A stretch of 32,975 bases of DNA, taken from the NCBI GenBank assembly GCA_021768625.1, contig JAETUM010000029.1:1-32975 (forward strand), in the 5' to 3' direction. Both the position numbers and the translations under genes were made by a program. This document shows positions 8,298 to 15,222 of this stretch, piece after piece (within the stretch, counting starts at the first letter, position 1; the number at the start of each line of letters is the position of its first letter). The notes under the pieces were generated by a model. It searched no databases, had not been told where the DNA came from, and saw only the letters and a program-made list of their open reading frames with translations. This stretch comes from Candidatus Stoquefichus sp. (GTDB taxonomy: Bacteria > Bacillota_I > Bacilli_A > Erysipelotrichales > Coprobacillaceae).

Positions 8298-8316
8298 TTT
8301 ACTACACATTTACTAC
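8298..8316 (+). repeat. Left-end integrase arm-site candidates
   Basis: TTTACTAC occurs at 8298-8305 and again at 8309-8316. The same motif is paired at the right end, downstream of the integrase gene, matching the DR-2-type arm sites of Tn916 in arrangement. Confidence 0.5.
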
Positions 8317-8351
8317 AAACGAAGAGCCTTGTTTATGACAAACTAAAAATA

Positions 8352-8393
8352 TGCCAATCCCTATACCGCAGGTACTCGAAAAGTTAGGATTGA
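8352..8393. repeat. Nested hairpin near the left end of the element
   Basis: CAATCC (8355-8360) pairs with GGATTG (8387-8392), and inside it TACC (8364-8367) pairs with GGTA (8371-8374). The branched single-strand fold is reminiscent of single-strand origins on rolling-circle elements, but no known type is recognised. Confidence 0.3.
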
Positions 8394-8410
8394 CATAAAC
8401 AGAATATACA

Positions 8411-8456
8411 AAAGGGATATTTCATTCATTCGTATTGAAATATCCCTTGATTTTTT
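8411..8456 (-). terminator. Bidirectional terminator after the cargo gene
   Basis: AAGGGATATTTCA (8412-8424) and TGAAATATCCCTT (8436-8448) form a perfect 13-bp stem. T-runs follow on both strands, so it ends the minus-strand cargo transcript and insulates the element from the left. Confidence 0.8.
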
Positions 8457-8476
8457 ATATTCGTGAAGTACTGTAA

Positions 8477-9136
8477 TTAACGGCGGGCACCGCAGTCGCA
8501 GTATTCGTAGTCGACATAGGTCTCGTTGTGACCATGGTCTTCCTGATGGGAACCGACTTGAACCTGTTTCGTTTCGTAGATGGTTTCTGTACGGTAGTTG
8601 CCGATGTAACCAGCTTTAATAAGCTCTTTGGCATGAGCCTTTGCGTCGTCGATGTTACTTGCAATATATCCATCTTCAGCGAAGATGAAGTTTGTTCCTA
8701 CAGCGACCTTTTGTGTCTCATAGTCGGGAACCGTCACCATGTTGGATACCCACTTCTGTGCGGTGTGCTGTTTCCACGAATGCTGGTGAGCAGGTTTGCT
8801 CGGCTTGTCGGAACCGCTGTTTCCAGAGTTTCCAGAATTGGAGCTGGAAGAGTCTTTTTTATTGGAATCTGTTGAACTGTTGTTATTATCTTTAGTAGTT
8901 GAAGTGGTATTGGAATTATCCGTATTTTTATCGGTTTTGCTATTTTCCTTTTCCTCTTTCTTATTGTCACTTTCTTTTGAAACATCAACTTTTTGTTCTG
9001 TTTGGGTTTCGGAATTCTTATTATCATTTGGTTTTGAAACAAAATAAATTCCTATTATCAATGATAATATAATCAATACTATAACTGTAATTACTATTTT
9101 CTTATTTTTGTTGATCATGTTTTTAAATTTATCCAT
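8477..9136 (-). CDS. Membrane-anchored cargo protein with a low-complexity linker and C-terminal Cys motif
   Basis: The 219-residue protein has a basic N-terminus, one transmembrane helix (about residues 14-33), then a linker of about 75 residues made almost only of Ser, Asn, Lys, Asp, Glu and Thr, and a C-terminal domain from HQHSWKQHTAQKW (about 117) to the end. That domain has repeated pairs of Tyr/Thr-rich strands and finishes with CDCGARR, a Cys-x-Cys-Gly motif that may bind metal together with the His residues. The topology suggests the domain faces outward. Proteins with this HSW...CDCGA layout are, as I recall, frequent on mobile elements of gut Bacillota, but I know no function. The C-terminal part is clearly richer in G and C than the linker, as if joined from two sources. 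Confidence 0.75.
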   Translation of the reverse strand: MDKFKNMINKNKKIVITVIVLIILSLIIGIYFVSKPNDNKNSETQTEQKVDVSKESDNKKEEKENSKTDKNTDNSNTTSTTKDNNNSSTDSNKKDSSSSNSGNSGNSGSDKPSKPAHQHSWKQHTAQKWVSNMVTVPDYETQKVAVGTNFIFAEDGYIASNIDDAKAHAKELIKAGYIGNYRTETIYETKQVQVGSHQEDHGHNETYVDYEYCDCGARR

Positions 9137-9192
9137 TAGAAAGTACCTCTCTTTCGTTCCTTATCTTTTCTATATAATATCATTTCGTAAAT

Positions 9193-9996
9193 TTACTTTT
9201 CTGTATAGTAATTTTTGTTATTCTGTAATCGTTCATAACTTCTTCTTACTGTAACGTTTTGCTTTTTTGTTGTCGTATCCTCTATGGAAAGTTCTTTTAA
9301 ATCAGAATCATACTTTCCACAGTGAACATAGTTGGAAATATCCTCTTTCAACAAATTTTCCTTTAATGTAAAGAATTTATTAAACAAAGCAGTTATCATG
9401 ATTTCTATTTTTCTCTCTTTAAATAATTCTTCTATTCTTTTATCTTCTGCTTTACTAGTTGCTAAAAAGTACTCATATAATTTAAGATGTTCTTTTTCTT
9501 CCTCTGTTAAATCTTCTCTCAATATCAAACCTTTCTTATGTAGCTGTTGTAATTCATCAACACGAAGATATTTTTTCTCATTGAATTGGTCAAATTGAAG
9601 AAGATACCCCTCATCTTTTGTCAAACCTACTTCATCCCATGATTTATAGATTTCATTTTCAATTTCATTAAATTCTTGTAATTGCTCTGCAACTAAAAGT
9701 TTATTTGGTCTATAATTCTTTGATTTAAAATTTCTTTGAAAATAACGAATTGTTATTTCATCATTTATATATTCTTCTACTATTTTTCTTGGATAATACT
9801 TTCGCTTTCCATTTCCGTCTTGATACGTTGCTTCTGAACTATATCTACTCTTGAAATCTCTTTGCAATTTTCTTTTCAATGCTTCAATTTGCCCAGTATT
9901 CATCTTATTTTCAATTTCAAAAACTGTTTTTAGAATTTTTATAATTTCATCTATTGAAAATAAACCATTATTCTCAAAGTCCTTGTTTTTAGCCAC
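9193..9996 (-). CDS. Element-encoded protein of unknown function
   Basis: This 267-residue soluble protein starts at GTG (9996), with AGAGGG about 8 bases upstream. It has no signal or membrane segment and is rich in charged residues and predicted helix. The N-terminal part (FSIDEIIKILKTVF ... ALKRKLQRDFKSRY) could be a DNA-binding fold. Two aromatic/basic patches follow (GKRKYYPRKIVEEYI, RYFQRNFKSKNYRPNK). It is read from a near-perfect promoter, divergently from the transfer genes, the place where mobile elements often keep a regulator. That is inference; I do not recognise the family. The cargo gene follows 56 bases downstream on the same strand and is probably cotranscribed. Confidence 0.7.
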   Translation of the reverse strand: MAKNKDFENNGLFSIDEIIKILKTVFEIENKMNTGQIEALKRKLQRDFKSRYSSEATYQDGNGKRKYYPRKIVEEYINDEITIRYFQRNFKSKNYRPNKLLVAEQLQEFNEIENEIYKSWDEVGLTKDEGYLLQFDQFNEKKYLRVDELQQLHKKGLILREDLTEEEKEHLKLYEYFLATSKAEDKRIEELFKERKIEIMITALFNKFFTLKENLLKEDISNYVHCGKYDSDLKELSIEDTTTKKQNVTVRRSYERLQNNKNYYTEK

Positions 9997-10020
9997 TATT
10001 TTCCCTCTTCTCTTTGAAAA

Positions 10021-10151
10021 TGTCGCGAATATTTTTGTGTGTCGTAATTATTATAGCTATTTTGTCTTCGTTTGTCAAATAAATGTCGTTTCCTATGCGT
10101 AAAAATAGAAATTATAATGTAATCACAATTGAAAAGCGACAAATAAATGTC
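10021..10151. repeat. TGTCG repeats in the divergent control region of the element
   Basis: TGTCG occurs at 10021-10025, 10040-10044 and 10084-10088, with CGACA at 10137-10141 and TGTC at 10148-10151. CAAATAAATGTC is present twice (10076-10087 and 10140-10151), the second copy forming an interrupted palindrome GACA-N6-TGTC. The repeats surround the minus-strand promoter. Confidence 0.55.
10050..10078 (-). promoter_or_regulatory. Strong promoter for the minus-strand genes of the element
   Basis: On the minus strand TTGACA (10078-10073) and TATAAT (10055-10050) match consensus exactly with a 17-base spacer. Transcription would start at about 10043, within the TGTCG repeat region, and lead into the gene starting at 9996. 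Confidence 0.75.
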
Positions 10152-10183
10152 ATTCATCAATTGTAGAAAGGAGAGTGCTAATT

Positions 10184-10612
10184 ATGTTAAAACACTCAAA
10201 CCGCTATGCGGCAACCCTCGTAAAGGGAGAAGATTTTTTAAAAGATACTGGAAATAAGTATCGCTTAATTAGCCAGCGACAATATAAAGGAAAACCCGAT
10301 AAGGGTATTCCCGCTGGTGTAACTGTAACGCTTCAAATTATCGAAGACAATTCCGAACCAGTTATTGATAAAGCAACTGGACAGGAAAAGGATAACAACC
10401 TCTTCGAAACATTTGATGCAACAATAGTAGGTGTATCCTATCCTTTGGCTTTTCATAAAGGCGATTACGTTGCTTTGGAAGAGTTCAAGGAAGAAATCAG
10501 CTACTATATCAATTTTAATCTGATACTTCGTTTTGGTGGTATCAGGCTGTTGAAAGCAATGAACACACAACATAATGGAGGTGGAAATAATGTTACAGGA
10601 CAGACGAAATAA
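10184..10612 (+). CDS. Small element protein upstream of the coupling ATPase, unknown function
   Basis: The start at 10184 is chosen because AAAGGAG at 10167-10173 lies 10 bases upstream; a GTG at 10175 is too close to it. The 142-residue protein is soluble, beta-rich and acidic towards the middle, with segments GIPAGVTVTLQIIEDN, ETFDATIVGVSYPLAFHKGD and a C-terminal tail rich in Gly and Asn. Its position, first in the transfer operon just before the FtsK-like gene, is where Tn916-type elements carry small DUF961-like proteins, but the sequence does not convincingly match that family by eye. Its last 23 bases overlap the ATPase gene, implying coupled translation. Confidence 0.7.
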   Translation: MLKHSNRYAATLVKGEDFLKDTGNKYRLISQRQYKGKPDKGIPAGVTVTLQIIEDNSEPVIDKATGQEKDNNLFETFDATIVGVSYPLAFHKGDYVALEEFKEEISYYINFNLILRFGGIRLLKAMNTQHNGGGNNVTGQTK

Positions 10613-11900
10613 ATTCTTTGTCCTGTTTGCTTCTGAAATTCTTATTTGTATCATTGTTGGGCTGGCAATGGCGTTTGTCATGCCAGCCCATAATTTCCCT
10701 TTACAACTGGATGTACTGAAGCAAACAGGATATACCTTATTAAGCTTATCTTTCATACAGATTTTTACATATCTAGTTTATTGGTTTTTTTACCACAAGG
10801 GATATAAAGGTATGAGATATGCCTTTGTACACGCTAATATGATGAGAAAGCTTCGTCTTATGATATTAGAAGCAAGTTCCAAACATACGACACAGGAATA
10901 TGCAGGAGAGGAGAGAGTTGCAAAACTCCCACGCATTCAAATCATATTTGATGACGGCATGACCAGAGGAAAAGTCATCATAGGAAATTCCATACGTCAT
11001 CATAAGCTGTTAGAAGATATGAACATATCTTCTGCATTAGGAAAGTATATCGTTTCTGAACAGTATTTTTCTGATGATATGAATACATATGTCTATGAAT
11101 TTGAACTTGCAGAAACAGACCAGCTTGCTTTTAAGAATTACAAAGATTTTCAGTTGTTATGTTCCAAGCAAGAAAACGGAACATTGTTCATTGACGATAG
11201 AAATAGAGTTCCACTACACCATACACTTATTGTAGGTTCGACAGGTTCAGGAAAGACATATGCAACATATTCGTTGATTTTACAGTTGTTGAATTTTTCG
11301 ACTGTACCAGAGATATATTTTGCAGACCCAAAATGTTCTGCTTTATACGTGGTTGGTAAGTCTATCTCATGTGACAAAACAGCTGGAAGTACCAATGAAA
11401 TTGTATTCCTGCTTCAGCGTTTCTATGAAGCAATGCAAAAGCGTGAACAGGAAGCACAAGAGTATCTTAACAACAAACTTGACAGTGATTTTAAGGACTG
11501 GGGTCTGCAGGCTCACGTCTTGATTATTGATGAGTTTTCTTCATTCCAGTCTGTAGTAAATACCCTTGATAAATTTACAAGAGACAGGGTCAATATGTAT
11601 CTGACAAATATTATTCAGAAAGGCAGACAGCTCGGCTTCTTCATGTGGATAATCATGCAGAAATCAGACAGCAAGATATTGCCAACATATCTTCGTGACA
11701 ATCTTGTTTTCAAGGTCGTGCTCGGACAGGCTACTGATACGACTTATCAGACAGCCTTTGAAGAATACGCTGATCTGCCGAAGCGAAATTTTCAGCAAGG
11801 GCAAGGCTTATATACGTTCCAAGGTTTGACAAGGCAACCGAAAGTGTGTTCATTCCCGACCTTGAAGTTTGATATTCTTAAAGCTGTCCGTACTCGGTAG
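10590..11900 (+). CDS. FtsK/SpoIIIE-type DNA translocase, TcpA-like coupling protein
   Basis: This 436-residue membrane ATPase would bring relaxase-bound DNA to the mating channel. Two transmembrane segments lie at about 9-31 and 47-68. The motor domain has Walker A GSTGSGKT at 216-223 and Walker B LIIDEF at 311-316, followed by an Asn/Gln-rich sensor region (IIQKGRQLGFFMWIIMQKSD) typical of FtsK-HerA proteins of mobile elements. GGAGGTGG at 10577-10584 is 5 bases before the ATG at 10590. It lacks the C-terminal gamma DNA-reading domain of chromosomal FtsK and is much shorter, which identifies it as an element protein comparable to Tn916 Orf21 or TcpA. Confidence 0.88.
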   Translation: MLQDRRNKFFVLFASEILICIIVGLAMAFVMPAHNFPLQLDVLKQTGYTLLSLSFIQIFTYLVYWFFYHKGYKGMRYAFVHANMMRKLRLMILEASSKHTTQEYAGEERVAKLPRIQIIFDDGMTRGKVIIGNSIRHHKLLEDMNISSALGKYIVSEQYFSDDMNTYVYEFELAETDQLAFKNYKDFQLLCSKQENGTLFIDDRNRVPLHHTLIVGSTGSGKTYATYSLILQLLNFSTVPEIYFADPKCSALYVVGKSISCDKTAGSTNEIVFLLQRFYEAMQKREQEAQEYLNNKLDSDFKDWGLQAHVLIIDEFSSFQSVVNTLDKFTRDRVNMYLTNIIQKGRQLGFFMWIIMQKSDSKILPTYLRDNLVFKVVLGQATDTTYQTAFEEYADLPKRNFQQGQGLYTFQGLTRQPKVCSFPTLKFDILKAVRTR

Positions 11901-11908
11901 ATAACTCA

Positions 11909-11941
11909 TTCTGCGGGGGTTATGTAATAACCCCCGCAGAA
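11909..11941. other. Candidate transfer/replication origin (oriT/dso) hairpin
   Basis: TTCTGCGGGGGTTAT and ATAACCCCCGCAGAA form a perfect 15-bp stem with the loop GTA. It is the most GC-rich spot of the element and lies directly between the coupling-protein gene and the relaxase gene. Tn916 and ICEBs1 also keep a C/G-run inverted repeat holding the nick site next to their Rep_trans-family relaxase genes. No T-run follows, so it is not a standard terminator. Confidence 0.65.
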
Positions 11942-11984
11942 CAAGAATAAGAACCAAATACAAAGAACAGGAAAGGAAAAATTT

Positions 11985-13142
11985 ATGAAATATAAATCTA
12001 CCGTGAAAGTTGGTATAGATGAAATCACACTTGTACTGTTTCCAAATGAAAAAGTCCCCCCAGATGAATGGATAATCAAAGCAGATGAAATACTGGGAAG
12101 ATTTATCGATTTATCAAAGATTGAAGAATTGTTCGGAAAAATGCAAGAGGCTCAATATGGCGTTCAGCAAGGCTATAGTACAGGACTGACCTTTGAAAAC
12201 AAACCTTGGCACATGAGCATATCATGGCATGAATACTTGCAGACTATGGGTATCTGCATAAAATTTTCCGCTTATGCTTGGTCGGTATATCAGTCTACTT
12301 TTTTTGAAAGATATGGTAAGAGAATGAACATTGCTTTATTTCTGAAAATGATACAAAGTGATTTCTATATAGCAAGACTTTCTAGGATTGATATGACTGC
12401 TGATTATTTCAACTTTCATAAATGTTTCAATCCTAACACGATATATCAGAACTTGAAAAGCGGTTCAATTATTGTCAAAGACTATAAGAACCGCAGTATG
12501 ATAAAAACATTCAATGGAGTTGATAAAAACGGCATTATCTCTACCTTATATGTCGGCTCGAGGAAATCGAATACAAGATGTTTTACACGCATATACGATA
12601 AAAAAGCAGAGCAGATTGAAACAAAAGGGTTTCGATATGAAGAAGCAATCAATTGCAAAAGCTGGATACGTCAGGAAGTCGTATTTAAGGGAACTTATGC
12701 ACACCAAATTACAGAAGAATTATTGAATATTACTGATGAAAAAGAACTTGTGCAATTTATCGCACATCAGATTACAGATAGATACAGATTTTATGATATA
12801 CAGACTAAAAAAGAAATGAAATATACAAGAGCACTTCTCTATATTATGAATAACGCTCAGTTCAATCATTTATCAACTGCAATCGCAAAAGATAATGACC
12901 TTAAGCGTTCAATAATATATCTTCTGAAAGGTTCGGGATTATGTCCCACATTTTATAAAGCTTTTGAAGTATGGGGAGAAGGTGCAGACAAAGAAATTGC
13001 AAATTATCTTTTTGAATATTATGAAAAGTTTTACATACCAGAAGCGAATCAAAAAAAGGAAATAAAGTCATGGATAAAGAAACACAGAAGCACATTAAGA
13101 CAGCAGACCATAACGGAATATCTGAAAGGAGTGTGGGTATGA
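11985..13142 (+). CDS. Rep_trans-family relaxase / replication initiator (MobT type)
   Basis: The protein (385 residues) belongs to the rolling-circle initiator family that includes Tn916 Orf20, ICEBs1 NicK and pT181-type Rep proteins. It would nick the origin, stay attached to the 5' end, and start both transfer and replication of the excised circle. Visible family signatures are RIDMTAD at 134-140 (acidic metal-binding residues) and TLYVGSRKSNT ... TRIYDKKAEQ at 187-210; Tyr 204 in RIYDK is a candidate catalytic residue, not proven by eye. AGGAAAGG precedes the ATG. The perfect hairpin at 11909-11941 immediately upstream is the likely nick region. Its stop codon overlaps the next start (ATGA), so it is translationally coupled to the excisionase. 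Confidence 0.85.
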   Translation: MKYKSTVKVGIDEITLVLFPNEKVPPDEWIIKADEILGRFIDLSKIEELFGKMQEAQYGVQQGYSTGLTFENKPWHMSISWHEYLQTMGICIKFSAYAWSVYQSTFFERYGKRMNIALFLKMIQSDFYIARLSRIDMTADYFNFHKCFNPNTIYQNLKSGSIIVKDYKNRSMIKTFNGVDKNGIISTLYVGSRKSNTRCFTRIYDKKAEQIETKGFRYEEAINCKSWIRQEVVFKGTYAHQITEELLNITDEKELVQFIAHQITDRYRFYDIQTKKEMKYTRALLYIMNNAQFNHLSTAIAKDNDLKRSIIYLLKGSGLCPTFYKAFEVWGEGADKEIANYLFEYYEKFYIPEANQKKEIKSWIKKHRSTLRQQTITEYLKGVWV

Positions 13143-13345
13143 TGAAGAACACTGTTGTTCCTGTTTGGGAAAAATATATGCTTACAATAGAAGAAGCAAG
13201 CAAATATTTTGGTATAGGCGAAAATAAGCTTCGGCGGATTGTAGATGAACATAGGGGTGAACCATTTATCTTCTACAACGGACAAAGAACCCTTATCAAA
13301 AGGAAACAGTTTGAAAATGTGTTGAATGAAATCGACACCATATAG
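13139..13345 (+). CDS. xis: Excisionase, Tn916 Xis-like
   Basis: This 68-residue basic protein carries LTIEEASKYFGIGENKLRRI, the winged-helix start of Tn916-type excisionases, and ends with a TLIKRKQFENVL wing and helix. It bends DNA at the element ends and directs the integrase towards excision. The ATG at 13139 overlaps the relaxase stop in ATGA, and AGGAG at 13127-13131 lies 7 bases upstream. Upstream in-frame codons exist but belong to the relaxase region in another frame. The integrase gene follows after a long hairpin. Confidence 0.85.
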   Translation: MMKNTVVPVWEKYMLTIEEASKYFGIGENKLRRIVDEHRGEPFIFYNGQRTLIKRKQFENVLNEIDTI

Positions 13346-13347
13346 AA

Positions 13348-13397
13348 AAAGAGCCTTGAACATGATATACTGAAAACAGTCATATTCAAGGCTCTTT
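13348..13397 (+). terminator. Long hairpin between xis and int
   Basis: AAAGAGCCTTGAA (13348-13360) and TTCAAGGCTCTTT (13385-13397) form a perfect 13-bp stem; inside it ACTG-AAAA-CAGT can add a further arm. The right arm ends in TTT only, so termination may be partial and may set the amount of integrase relative to excisionase. Confidence 0.65.
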
Positions 13398-13421
13398 CCA
13401 TAAATGAAAGGAGTTAAAAGT

Positions 13422-14600
13422 ATGGAAAAGAGAACCGACAATAAAGGAAGAATATTAAGAAACGGAGAGAGCCAAAGAAAAGACGGTAGATATGCTTACA
13501 AATATATAGAAAACGGTAAACCTAAATTTGTCTATTCCTGGAAACTGGTATCTACTGATAGAGTACCAAAAGGAAAAAGAGATTGTGTTTCACTTCGTGA
13601 AAAAGTCAAAATGATAGAAAAAGATTTATCTGACGGTATTAGTACCTCAAACAGAAACATGACAGTATCACAGCTATATGACCGTTATACAAGAAGCAAG
13701 GCAAATGTTAGAAAAGGTACACAGACTGGCAGAAAATACCTTAAAGAAGCCTTGCAAACAGATATTCTGGGGAATATGAGCATTGATAAGGTAAAACTAT
13801 CAGAAGCCAAAGCATGGGCATATAGAATGAGAGAAAAATATGCTTACAGTACAGTAAAGAATATGAAAAGAAGCCTGAATGCTACCTTTCATCTTGCGAT
13901 ACAGGACGATTTGCTTAGAAAAAATCCTTTTGATTTTGCTTTGACGGATGTTATTGAAAATGACACCAAAAAGAAAGAAGCACTGACAAAGGAAGAGATA
14001 AAAGCACTTCTTGATTTTGCAAAAACAGATAAAACCTATAAAGTCTATTATCCTGCAATCGTTATTTTATTAAATACAGGTTTGCGTATCTCTGAATTAT
14101 GCGGATTGACGCTTTCTGACATTGATTTTGATAATCGCACAATTGATATTAACCACCAATTGAAAAAGGATAAAGACGGATACTATACAGAACCACCGAA
14201 AAGTGTCAGCGGTTATCGCAAGATACCTATGACAGACTTGGTATTTCAAACTTTGCTGGAAGTTATAAAAAATAGAAAAAATACACAGCCTATTGTTGTT
14301 GACGGTTATAGCGATTTCCTCTTTTTGAACAGGCAGGGATTACCTATGTATAACGCATACTATTCATGTAGATTTTCAGCACTTTCAAAAAAGTATCGTA
14401 AATATACAGGAAAAGAACTTCCTAATATCACACCGCATATTTTAAGACATACTTTTTGTACGAACATGGCAAACAAAGGAATGACGCCAAATAATCTACA
14501 GTATGTTATGGGGCATAAGAATATTACTATGACACTAGGATATTATGCACATGGAAGCTATCAATCAGCACAAGCCGAAATGAAACGATTGACTGCATAA
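13422..14600 (+). CDS. int: Tyrosine recombinase (Tn916-type integrase)
   Basis: The integrase cuts and rejoins the element ends with the chromosome. Counting from the ATG at 13422 (392 residues), the catalytic residues are Arg 222 (TGLRISEL), His 339 and Arg 342 (HILRHTF), His 365 (GHKN) and the nucleophile Tyr 374 (TLGYYAH), a complete set. The N-terminal 75 residues form the Tn916-type arm-binding domain (KGRILRNGESQRKDGRYAYKY) and residues 80-165 the SAM-like core-binding domain. AGGAG at 13409-13413 is 8 bases before this ATG; an ATG at 13404 overlaps that site and is rejected. Direct repeats that could be arm sites begin right at the stop codon. Confidence 0.95.
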   Translation: MEKRTDNKGRILRNGESQRKDGRYAYKYIENGKPKFVYSWKLVSTDRVPKGKRDCVSLREKVKMIEKDLSDGISTSNRNMTVSQLYDRYTRSKANVRKGTQTGRKYLKEALQTDILGNMSIDKVKLSEAKAWAYRMREKYAYSTVKNMKRSLNATFHLAIQDDLLRKNPFDFALTDVIENDTKKKEALTKEEIKALLDFAKTDKTYKVYYPAIVILLNTGLRISELCGLTLSDIDFDNRTIDINHQLKKDKDGYYTEPPKSVSGYRKIPMTDLVFQTLLEVIKNRKNTQPIVVDGYSDFLFLNRQGLPMYNAYYSCRFSALSKKYRKYTGKELPNITPHILRHTFCTNMANKGMTPNNLQYVMGHKNITMTLGYYAHGSYQSAQAEMKRLTA

Positions 14601-14620
14601 TCTACTACTAAATTTACTAC
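14601..14620 (+). repeat. Right-end integrase arm-site candidates
   Basis: TCTACTAC (14601-14608) and TTTACTAC (14613-14620) mirror the pair near the left end. They begin immediately after the integrase stop codon. Confidence 0.5.
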
Positions 14621-14700
14621 TTTTTAGAACGTTAAAAAGTGATAGTTTAAGCCAAAATATAAAGCAATTTACCGAATGAAAAAATGAGAAACCCTCATAA

Positions 14701-14741
14701 AATAAGGCTTTAAGACGATATGTGAAGTTTTAAGCCTTATT
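14701..14741. terminator. Hairpin at the right edge of the element
   Basis: AATAAGGCTT (14701-14710) and AAGCCTTATT (14732-14741) are perfect complements with a 21-base loop. It may end the integrase transcript or may be the original terminator of the locus interrupted by the element. No strong T-run follows. Confidence 0.5.
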
Positions 14742-14795
14742 GTAAAAATTCATTTTATGTTTTTTATAAAAATATTATATGAGGGGAAATTAACT

Positions 14796-15185
14796 ATGAA
14801 AAAAATTTTTTTAATATATTTAAGTGTGATGATTACTTTAATTCCACTGGCTAGTAGTGTTAAGGCAGAAAATGTTTATATTACTATTGAACCTAAGGAT
14901 ATTTATGCTGAAACCACAACAAAAACAATTATTAGTTGGAATCTATCAACTACTGGAAAAGCTTTTTCAGTAGAAGCTACAATTAAGTTTAGATATAATG
15001 ATGCAAATGGAAAATTAGTAGCTGTTATAAGTACAACTGGAAAAATAAAAAGTGGACCAAATGGATTGACTATAACTAGAATATATGGGGAAAAACTTGA
15101 TGATCATACAATTAATGTCGTTTTAATAGTTAGTTATGCTACTGATTTTGATACTTGGTATGGCAGTAAAAACGTAAAAGTTTAG
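14796..15185 (+). CDS. Small secreted protein of unknown function
   Basis: The gene encodes 129 residues starting at the ATG at 14796, with GAGGGG about 10 bases upstream. A Sec signal peptide (MKKIFLIYLSVMITLIPLASSVKA) is followed by a mature domain of about 105 residues made of alternating polar/hydrophobic strands (NVYITIEPKD, TTKTIISWNLST, FSVEATIKFRY), which suggests a single beta-sandwich. No Cys, no anchor and no sorting motif are present, so it is released. By eye its second half weakly resembles the end of the secreted protein at 7461-8109 (a YG-K turn, then a V-V-L strand, then W or Y before the last strand). The next gene follows 37 bases later, probably in one transcript. Confidence 0.75.
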   Translation: MKKIFLIYLSVMITLIPLASSVKAENVYITIEPKDIYAETTTKTIISWNLSTTGKAFSVEATIKFRYNDANGKLVAVISTTGKIKSGPNGLTITRIYGEKLDDHTINVVLIVSYATDFDTWYGSKNVKV

Positions 15186-15222
15186 AATGTAAAATTTGCA
15201 AAAGAAACAAGGAGGTTTTTGT

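Larger units (their letters stand above)
8240..14741. mobile_element. Integrative mobilizable element with Tn916-type integrase, MobT-like relaxase and TcpA-like ATPase
   Basis: A block of genes with less AT-rich codon use than the flanks carries, in order: cargo membrane protein, unknown protein (both minus), unknown small protein, FtsK/TcpA-type ATPase, a GC-rich hairpin, a Rep_trans/MobT-type relaxase, excisionase and Tn916-type integrase (all plus). Pairs of TACTAC repeats lie near both ends (8298-8316 and 14601-14620), as expected for integrase arm sites. None of the mating-pore genes of Tn916 or ICEBs1 is present, so transfer would need a helper element. Ends are approximate: the left is placed at the hairpin at 8240, the right at the hairpin ending at 14741; no unambiguous target duplication could be read. 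Confidence 0.8.

Noticed and set aside
8455-9047. Several overlapping open frames on both strands inside the cargo gene region
   Set aside because: They arise from the low-complexity linker and the GC-richer end of the real gene at 8477-9136. They lack ribosome sites and have improbable compositions such as long Ser/Leu/Val/Phe runs.
10265-10756. Long open frame on the minus strand opposite the small element protein and coupling ATPase
   Set aside because: It is antisense to two genes with good ribosome sites and clear domain content, and has no ribosome site itself.
11909-11941. Ordinary terminator after the coupling ATPase gene
   Set aside because: The stem is strong, but AACAAGAATAAG follows instead of a T-run on the plus strand, and its place before the relaxase favours an origin.
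13049-13441. Minus-strand frames across the excisionase region
   Set aside because: They cross the xis-int hairpin and lie opposite recognised relaxase, excisionase and integrase codons.
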